5,778 nt of DNA. Source: an uncultured Rhodospirillales bacterium (GTDB lineage Bacteria > Pseudomonadota > Alphaproteobacteria > CALMVH01). The stretch lies in assembly GCA_937873165.1 (NCBI GenBank), contig CALMVH010000349.1:1-5778 (forward strand), in the 5' to 3' direction. The notes under the pieces are model-generated. The model was not told the origin of the DNA. It saw only the letters and a program-made list of their open reading frames with translations, and did no database searches. Below, one piece after another: positions 1 to 4,308 of this stretch; the first letter of the stretch is position 1; each line of letters begins with the position of its first letter. A program made the position numbers and the translations under genes.

Positions 1-486
1 CACGGTGCGGGTGGAAAAATCCAGCAGCCAGATCATCGGCTTGTTGATCCGGGTCCATACGACCATGATGGGCGCAGCCGCCGTGGCGATGGGCTCCGGG
101 AACCGGAGACCCAGCTGTTTCGGCACCAGTTCGCCGATGATAAGCGATACATACGACGTCGCGATCACCACGATGCCGAAGGCCGCATCGTGTGCGAACC
201 GATCAACAACCGGAACCTTCACCAGGATGGCGGCCAGGGGGTCGGTGATGGCGGCCCCGCCGATGGCGCCTGTCAGAATGCCGATCAGGGTGATACCGCT
301 TTGCAGAGCCGACAGAAGCTTGCCGGGATCCCGAGCCAGGATAATGGCGGCAGCGGCTCCGTTCCGGCCCTTTTCGGCCATCACGTTCAACTTCGCGCGC
401 CGGGCGGTAACGATGGCGATCTCGGCCATCGACAGCAGCCCGTTCAATAAAAACAGGCCAAGAATGGCAACAACGTACAGGACCAT
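1..486 (-). CDS. CNNM/HCC-family (CorC/HlyC-type, DUF21) membrane protein, N-terminal part
   Basis: The 162 codons visible here run off the left edge with no stop, so the gene is 3'-truncated by the window. The translation opens with a hydrophobic helix and the stretch NGLLSMAEIAIVTARRAKL, then SGITLIGILTGAIGGAA with DPLA just after it, and later GELVPKQLGLRFPEPIA. These are hallmark segments of the CNNM transmembrane domain (DUF21). About four membrane segments are present: residues 1-25, 55-85, 98-120 and 130-150. In this family the domain is normally followed by paired CBS domains and a CorC/HlyC domain, giving about 430 residues; that part would lie beyond base 1. Family members are linked to Mg2+/Co2+ efflux or resistance; 'hemolysin' is a historical label. 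The ATG at 486 lies 20 bases after the stop of the TerB-like gene on the same strand, so the two are probably cotranscribed. No clear Shine-Dalgarno precedes it. Confidence 0.9.
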   Translation of the reverse strand, partial: MVLYVVAILGLFLLNGLLSMAEIAIVTARRAKLNVMAEKGRNGAAAAIILARDPGKLLSALQSGITLIGILTGAIGGAAITDPLAAILVKVPVVDRFAHDAAFGIVVIATSYVSLIIGELVPKQLGLRFPEPIATAAAPIMVVWTRINKPMIWLLDFSTRTV

Positions 487-506
487 GGCGCTGGGCGGGG
501 TTTCGG

Positions 507-908
507 TCAGCCGAGATGACGCACGCGGGCCGCATGATGGATCGCCGCAGCGCTGAGGCCGACGATCGACAGGCGCTCGCGCACCATTTCCAGCACCTTC
601 AGGGCGGCGGGATCCGGATCGTTATCGGCAACCGTCACCTCGACGGCCAGGGCGTATGCGGTTTCGCGCAGTTCCAGGGGAACAGCCTCGACAATGGCCG
701 ACATTGTTCGCTCGATGCCGCTTTCGGCGTTCAGCGCCAGGGCGCAGTCGCGGGCAACCGCGGGAAGCGTTTCGGCGTCGAAGCCATCGAATACAGGCAG
801 GTAGCGAACGTTTTCGCCGATGGAATGCATTTCCGCGTCGGTCATTTCACCGTCGGAAGCGGCCTGGATGACCATGAGGTAGATCAACGCCGAGTAAAGG
901 TCGAGCAT
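507..908 (-). CDS. TerB-like (tellurite resistance TerB family) small protein
   Basis: This predicted soluble, all-helical, acidic protein has 133 residues, close to the size of a single TerB domain. The helix containing IQAASDGEMTDAE (residues 14-26) matches the TerB pattern of a helix followed by a D-G-x-x-x-x-x-E acidic turn. A second acidic turn, VADNDPDP (93-100), precedes another helix. In TerB such acidic residues bind divalent metal. The family is broad and occurs far from tellurite operons, so the name does not imply tellurite resistance here. I see no signal peptide or membrane segment, so it is probably cytoplasmic. The ATG at 908 is preceded by GCGGGAC, a weak ribosome-binding site, and an in-frame stop lies about 30 bases upstream. 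It is the first gene of a likely two-gene unit with the CNNM-type gene. The family call rests on motif resemblance only. Confidence 0.75.
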   Translation of the reverse strand: MLDLYSALIYLMVIQAASDGEMTDAEMHSIGENVRYLPVFDGFDAETLPAVARDCALALNAESGIERTMSAIVEAVPLELRETAYALAVEVTVADNDPDPAALKVLEMVRERLSIVGLSAAAIHHAARVRHLG

Positions 909-937
909 GTCCCGCAGTGTATCTGTTTCAAAGCATC

Positions 938-966
938 AGTTTAGACGCTCCGGACCAGCCCGTAAA
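938..966 (-). promoter_or_regulatory. Predicted sigma70-type promoter for the TerB-like/CNNM pair
   Basis: On the minus strand, TTTACG (bases 966-961, 4 of 6 to TTGACA) is followed after 17 bases by TAAACT (943-938, 4 of 6 to TATAAT). Transcription would start near 931, leaving a leader of about 22 bases before the ATG at 908. Spacing and position fit, but both hexamers are imperfect. Confidence 0.4.
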
Positions 967-1002
967 GTCCGCGTATGGGTCGCACTGCGAACGCCTCCGG
1001 CC

Positions 1003-1008
1003 TATATT
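1003..1008 (+). promoter_or_regulatory. Possible -10 element of mutM, placed for a leaderless transcript
   Basis: TATATT matches the -10 consensus at 5 of 6 positions and ends only 6 bases before the mutM ATG at 1015. A start site 7 bases downstream would coincide with the A of the ATG, implying a leaderless mRNA. This agrees with the lack of any Shine-Dalgarno in front of the gene. No good -35 hexamer is visible near 980. Confidence 0.35.
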
Positions 1009-1014
1009 CGATCC

Positions 1015-1842
1015 ATGCCCGAACTGCCTGAAGTCGAAACCGTGCGCTGCGGCCTGGCGCCTTTCCTGACCGGCCGGCGTATCGCGCGCCTGACGATGCG
1101 CCGCCCCGACCTTCGCCGCGCCATGCCGGCTGACCTGCCCGAAGCGGTCCAGGGCCGCACGGTCAAAACGCTGGACAGGCGCGCCAAGTACCTGCTGGCC
1201 CGGTTGGACGATGGCCAGACGCTGGTCCTGCACCTTGGCATGACGGGCCGCTTGTTCATCCCCGCGCCAGACCGTGCCGTCAACATTCACGACCATGTGA
1301 CGCTCGACCTGGATGACGGCACGCACATCGTGTTCAACGATGCGCGGCGATTCGGCCAGGTCGACCTGATCAGGACCCCGGCGGAACTGGCGGTCTATCC
1401 GGCGTTGGCCTTGCTAGGACCGGAGCCGCTGGCCCCTGGCATGGATGGCGGGGTGCTGCATGGGGCCTTTGCGGACCGCCGCGTGCCGCTGAAATCGCTG
1501 CTGATGGACCAGCGCGTGGTCGCGGGGCTGGGAAATATCTATGTGTGCGAGGCTTTGTTCCGCGCCCGGCTGGATCCCAAACGCGCGGGATCGAACGTGA
1601 CGCGGGCAGAGGCCGACCGGCTGGCGAAATCCATCAAGGCGGTCCTGCTTGAGGCGATCGCATCGGGCGGATCGACCCTGCGCGACTATGTCAACGCGGC
1701 GGGAGCTGCCGGATATTTCCAACACAGATTCGACGTTTACGACCGGGTCGGCAAGCCATGCCCGGCGGACCCGTCGCACACCATCACGCGTATTTCACAG
1801 GCAGGGCGGTCGACTTTCTACTGTCCCCAGTGCCAGGGCTAG
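1015..1842 (+). CDS. mutM: Formamidopyrimidine-DNA glycosylase (Fpg/MutM)
   Basis: This bifunctional base-excision-repair enzyme removes 8-oxoguanine and FaPy lesions and nicks abasic sites. The protein has 275 residues, the normal family length. The start is fixed by MPELPEVETV: after Met removal, Pro2 is the Schiff-base nucleophile, with Glu3 and Glu6 nearby. Other expected residues are K58 in RRAKYL, M76 in HLGMTGRL, and R112/F113 in NDARRFG (the intercalating triad). The helix-two-turn-helix segment MDQRVVAGLGNIYVCEALF spans 164-182, with N174. The reading frame stays open upstream to 907, but that extension overlaps the TerB-like gene and has no family match. The C-terminal zinc finger is atypical: C249, C270 and C273 are present, but the expected second cysteine is Asp252 in CPADPSH, with His255 nearby. 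The tail GRSTFYCPQCQG is normal. It is divergent from the TerB-like gene and lies 15 bases upstream of the next gene. Confidence 0.97.
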   Translation: MPELPEVETVRCGLAPFLTGRRIARLTMRRPDLRRAMPADLPEAVQGRTVKTLDRRAKYLLARLDDGQTLVLHLGMTGRLFIPAPDRAVNIHDHVTLDLDDGTHIVFNDARRFGQVDLIRTPAELAVYPALALLGPEPLAPGMDGGVLHGAFADRRVPLKSLLMDQRVVAGLGNIYVCEALFRARLDPKRAGSNVTRAEADRLAKSIKAVLLEAIASGGSTLRDYVNAAGAAGYFQHRFDVYDRVGKPCPADPSHTITRISQAGRSTFYCPQCQG

Positions 1843-1857
1843 GCTAAGTTGCGGTGC

Positions 1858-2241
1858 ATGAAACCGATCTTCCTTGCCGTCTTCGCGCTGGCCCTTGCCT
1901 GCTTTTTAATCGCGCCGCACGCCGCCGATTTCGAGCAAACGGAGTACCTGGCAGGCTTGGAAGATGTGCCCCTGATGCCGGGGTTGAAGGCCAGCCCATC
2001 CGCCATGACGGATTTCGACCAGCCGGAAGGGCGGATCGTCGAAGCGACCGCCAGCGGTGTCGTAGACCCTGGCCATGTCGAGCAGTATTATGCCCGAACC
2101 CTTCCTCAACTGGGCTGGAAACCGCTGCCCAATGGGCAGTACGCCCGTGAAAGCGAAAACCTGGAAGTCGAGGTCAAGCCATTCGGACCGGGATCAACCG
2201 TTCGCTTTACCGTTGCGCCCGCCGCGGCGTCCTCCCGCTAA
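1858..2241 (+). CDS. Small exported protein of unknown function
   Basis: This 127-residue protein begins with a typical Sec signal peptide: MK, a hydrophobic core (residues 3-19), then APHAAD, with cleavage likely near residue 22 or 23. Cys15 sits in LALAC, but hydrophobic residues continue after it, so a lipoprotein is less likely. The mature part of about 105 residues contains a DVPLMPGL segment, FDQPEGRIVEATASG (about 53-67), and VEQYYARTLPQLGWKPL (77-93). It probably folds as a small alpha/beta periplasmic domain. I have an impression of similar unnamed proteins beside mutM or rpsT in other Alphaproteobacteria, but assign no function. The ATG at 1858 is chosen over the in-frame TTG at 1849 because it starts directly with the signal peptide. 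No clear ribosome-binding site is seen. It starts 15 bases after the mutM stop and is probably cotranscribed with it. Confidence 0.85.
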   Translation: MKPIFLAVFALALACFLIAPHAADFEQTEYLAGLEDVPLMPGLKASPSAMTDFDQPEGRIVEATASGVVDPGHVEQYYARTLPQLGWKPLPNGQYARESENLEVEVKPFGPGSTVRFTVAPAAASSR

Positions 2242-2247
2242 TTCGGC

Positions 2248-2276
2248 TTGACCCGGGCATGCGCCCCGATTATGGT
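2248..2276 (+). promoter_or_regulatory. Sigma70-type promoter of rpsT
   Basis: TTGACC (2248-2253, 5 of 6 to TTGACA), a 17-base spacer, and TATGGT (2271-2276, 4 of 6 to TATAAT) lie between the exported-protein gene and rpsT. The predicted start near 2283 gives a leader of about 34 bases. It is the best promoter in the window, as expected for a ribosomal protein gene. Confidence 0.65.
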
Positions 2277-2316
2277 CGCCGCTTCCTAACTGACCCGACA
2301 TAGACGCACACACGAC

Positions 2317-2589
2317 ATGGCACAGCATATTTCCGCGAAGAAGCGCATCCGCCGCAATGAAAGCCGCGAGGCGATCAATCGCAGCCGCCTGAACCGTATC
2401 CGTACCTTTGTGCGCAAGGTGGAACTGGCGATCGCGGCAGGCGATGCCGGGGCGGCGCGCTCTGCCTTCCAGGCTGCTACGCCGGAGCTGCATCGCGCCG
2501 TGAACAAGCATGCGCTGCATCGCAACACAGTCGCTCGCAAACTATCGCGCCTGAGCGCCCGGATCAAGGCACTGGAAGTAACGGCTTAA
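2317..2589 (+). CDS. rpsT: 30S ribosomal protein S20
   Basis: This 90-residue, highly basic, helical protein is of normal S20 length. It binds 16S rRNA early in 30S subunit assembly. Diagnostic stretches are the N-terminal MAQHISAKKRIRRNESR, then RNRIRTFVRKVE-like text (read here as LNRIRTFVRKVELAIAAGD), and the C-terminal ALHRNTVARKLSRLSARIKAL. The ATG at 2317 gives the standard N-terminus. No Shine-Dalgarno is evident in the 30 bases before it. With its own promoter (2248-2276) and an intrinsic terminator (2614-2649), rpsT appears to be an independent single-gene unit between mutM and dnaA. This gene order is common in Alphaproteobacteria. Confidence 0.97.
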   Translation: MAQHISAKKRIRRNESREAINRSRLNRIRTFVRKVELAIAAGDAGAARSAFQAATPELHRAVNKHALHRNTVARKLSRLSARIKALEVTA

Positions 2590-2613
2590 TATCCAGTTCC
2601 GTCGAAAGGTTTG

Positions 2614-2649
2614 AAAAGGGACGTATTTCATGGAAGTACGTCTCTTTTT
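2614..2649 (+). terminator. Rho-independent terminator after rpsT
   Basis: The arm GGGACGTATTTC (2618-2629) pairs with GAAGTACGTCTC (2633-2644) around a 3-base loop, with two G-U wobbles. The stem extends through AAAA/TTTT to about 16 pairs. The 3' side runs into TTTTT (2645-2649). It lies 24 bases after the rpsT stop and should insulate dnaA from rpsT transcription. Confidence 0.88.
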
Positions 2650-2668
2650 CTTTGCCTGGTGAGTTTTC

Positions 2669-2711
2669 GAATCGATTTTCTATCTTTCGACTTGATCGCA
2701 TCCTCCGATTC
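2669..2711. promoter_or_regulatory. Paired GANTC (CcrM-type methylation) sites upstream of dnaA
   Basis: GAATC at 2669-2673 and GATTC at 2707-2711 both fit the palindromic GANTC site methylated by CcrM in Alphaproteobacteria. By manual scan only eight GANTC sites occur in the window, at about 1349, 1727, 2669, 2707, 3632, 4990, 5268 and 5376. These are the only two outside coding sequence. In Caulobacter, GANTC methylation influences dnaA transcription; the same role here is inferred. Confidence 0.4.
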
Positions 2712-2720
2712 GCATAGGTT
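2692..2720 (+). promoter_or_regulatory. Weak candidate promoter for dnaA
   Basis: TTGATC (2692-2697, 4 of 6), a 17-base spacer containing a GANTC site, and TAGGTT (2715-2720, 3 of 6) could form a weak promoter. A small inverted repeat AGGT-N4-ACCT (2716-2727) overlaps the -10 side. A second TTGATC lies at 2753-2758 with no well-spaced partner. The real dnaA promoter should lie within 2650-2800, but I cannot fix it. Confidence 0.2.
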
Positions 2721-2814
2721 GTTACCTGCCTCGCCGGGCCGATAAACAGTACTTGATCCGCAAGCGTCTGGAGTTTGTTTGATAACTTCAGAGTGGACGT
2801 TTGCGCCTTGTGCC

Positions 2815-2845
2815 GCGGCGCCGAAGGGGCTCTTGGGGGTGCCGC
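2815..2845 (+). promoter_or_regulatory. GC-rich hairpin in the dnaA leader
   Basis: GCGGCGCC (2815-2822) pairs with GGTGCCGC (2838-2845), giving 8 pairs with one G-U wobble. The 15-base loop can add AAG/CTT pairing (2824-2826 with 2832-2834). The 3' arm abuts a possible TTG start at 2846 and covers the G-run 2835-2839. It lies 30 bases before the preferred GTG start at 2876. It has no U-tract, so it is not a terminator. It may affect dnaA mRNA translation or stability. Confidence 0.35.
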
Positions 2846-2875
2846 TTGATACAAACGACTAAGGCTCTGCCAACG

Positions 2876-4306
2876 GTGGCGGACGAGCACGATCACGCCG
2901 TGGACGATGTCCATGCGGCCCCTGCCCTGCTGGCGCGAGAATGGCAGGATATTTCCCAAACCCTAAAGCGCGAGATAGGCGACGTCGCCTTTCGCAGCTG
3001 GCTGCAGGGCGTCGAGTTCGTGAGCCCCGCGCCCGGCGAGGTGGTCCTGAAGGCGCCGTCCGCCGTGGCTTGCAACTGGATCCGGTCGCACTACGCCGAC
3101 CGTGTGCGCGAGCTGTGGGCCGCGCGCAACCCGGCTGTCAGGCGCCTGGAGATCAAGGCGGATGCCAGCGTCCGGACTGTGCCCTCTGCCCTGCACAGCG
3201 CAGCGGCTCTGGCCATCAAGCCGTCGGCGGACCCTGTTCCGGCCGCCGTGCCCGCTCCAGTGATTTCCGATGATGCATCCATGGGCATCCTCGATCCGCG
3301 CTTCACCTTCGAGAACTTCGTCGTTGGCAAGCCCAACGAGCTGGCCCATGCCGCCGCCCGCCGCGTGGCGGAAGCGGAGGTCGACAGCGTGCCCTTCAAT
3401 CCCCTGTTCCTCTACGGCGGCGTTGGCCTTGGAAAGACGCACCTGATGCATGCCATCGCGCACGCGATCCGCAAGCGTGGCCCCGGCCGGCGCGTGCTGT
3501 ACCTGTCTGCCGAAAAGTTTATGTACGAGTTCGTGCGCGCCGTCCGGTTCAAGGATACCGTCGAGTTCAAGGAACAGTTCCGCTCTGTCGACGTGCTGAT
3601 GATCGACGATATCCAGTTCATCTGCGGCAAGGATTCCACGCAGGAAGAGTTCTTCCACACCTTTAACGCGCTGGTCGACCAGCACCGCCAGATCATCATC
3701 TCGGCCGACAAGAGCCCGTCGGACCTTGAAGGCATGGAAGAGCGGTTGCGCTCGCGCCTCGGCTGGGGGCTGGTCGCGGACATCCATCCGACCACCTACG
3801 AACTGCGCCTCGGCATCTTGCAAGCCAGGGCCGAGACGCTGAAATGCCATGTCTCCGACAAGGTGCTGGAGTTCCTGGCGCACAAGATCTCGTCGAACGT
3901 ACGCGAGCTGGAAGGGGCGCTGACCCGGATCGCGGCGCATGCGGACCTGATCGGCAGGCCGATTACGCTGGAAACCACGCAGGAATTGCTGCGCGACCTG
4001 CTGCGCGCCAACGACCGCCGCGTGACCATCGAGGAAATCCAGCGCAAGGTAGCCGAGCACTTCAACGTCAAGGTCGCCGAGATGCATTCCGACCGGCGTT
4101 CGCGCATCGTCGCGCGTCCCCGCCAGGTTGCCATGTATCTTTCCAAGCAGCTGACATCGTATTCCCTGCCGGACATCGGCCGGAAGTTCGGTGGCCGGGA
4201 TCACACAACCGTCATGCACGCGGTCAAGAAGGTCGATGAGCTGATGCTGGCGGACAGTACCTTCGCCGAGGATGTGGAGCTGTTGCGCCGCGCCCTGTCC
4301 GGCTGA
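2876..4306 (+). CDS. dnaA: Chromosomal replication initiator protein DnaA
   Basis: DnaA is the AAA+ ATPase that binds DnaA boxes and unwinds oriC. From the GTG at 2876 it has 476 residues in four domains. Domain I (about 18-95) includes REWQDISQTLKREIGDVAF. Domain II is an Ala/Pro-rich linker (96-138). Domain III (from 139) carries Walker A GGVGLGKT (181-188), Walker B LMIDD with D244/D245, sensor I around ISADKSPSDL, and ERLRSRLGWGL with the arginine finger at R294. Domain IV is DNA-binding and carries the signature GGRDHTTVMHA (439-449). The start is uncertain: TTG 2801, TTG 2846 (behind a G-run), GTG 2876 and GTG 2900 are all in frame. I prefer 2876 because codons before it lack the strong G/C third-base bias seen after it and include ATA, and AAGG lies 11 bases upstream. 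No dnaN follows; a convergent gene ends 2 bases downstream. Confidence 0.97.
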   Translation: MADEHDHAVDDVHAAPALLAREWQDISQTLKREIGDVAFRSWLQGVEFVSPAPGEVVLKAPSAVACNWIRSHYADRVRELWAARNPAVRRLEIKADASVRTVPSALHSAAALAIKPSADPVPAAVPAPVISDDASMGILDPRFTFENFVVGKPNELAHAAARRVAEAEVDSVPFNPLFLYGGVGLGKTHLMHAIAHAIRKRGPGRRVLYLSAEKFMYEFVRAVRFKDTVEFKEQFRSVDVLMIDDIQFICGKDSTQEEFFHTFNALVDQHRQIIISADKSPSDLEGMEERLRSRLGWGLVADIHPTTYELRLGILQARAETLKCHVSDKVLEFLAHKISSNVRELEGALTRIAAHADLIGRPITLETTQELLRDLLRANDRRVTIEEIQRKVAEHFNVKVAEMHSDRRSRIVARPRQVAMYLSKQLTSYSLPDIGRKFGGRDHTTVMHAVKKVDELMLADSTFAEDVELLRRALSG

Positions 4307-4308
4307 TT

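Noticed and set aside
5..556. Plus-strand open frame of 183 codons at the left edge
   Set aside because: It is antisense to the well-supported CNNM-type gene, and its translation has no family resemblance.
907..1014. N-terminal extension of MutM to base 907
   Set aside because: It would overlap the start of the divergent TerB-like gene, and the catalytic proline must follow the initiator Met at 1015.
2716..2727. Inverted repeat AGGT-N4-ACCT as an operator
   Set aside because: Four-base arms occur easily by chance, and there is no second copy or known regulator match.
2740..2790. Possible DnaA boxes or origin of replication upstream of dnaA
   Set aside because: The best candidate, TTATCAAAC on the minus strand near 2778-2785, matches the TTATCCACA box at only about 6 of 9 positions. 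There is no cluster and no AT-rich unwinding element.
2564..2959. Minus-strand open frame of 131 codons across the rpsT-dnaA gap
   Set aside because: It covers the rpsT terminator, overlaps both genes, and its product has no recognisable domain or start signal.
2963..4219. Long minus-strand open frame (418 codons) antisense to dnaA
   Set aside because: It lies entirely within dnaA, shows no family motifs, and long antisense frames are expected opposite GC-rich genes with strong third-base bias.
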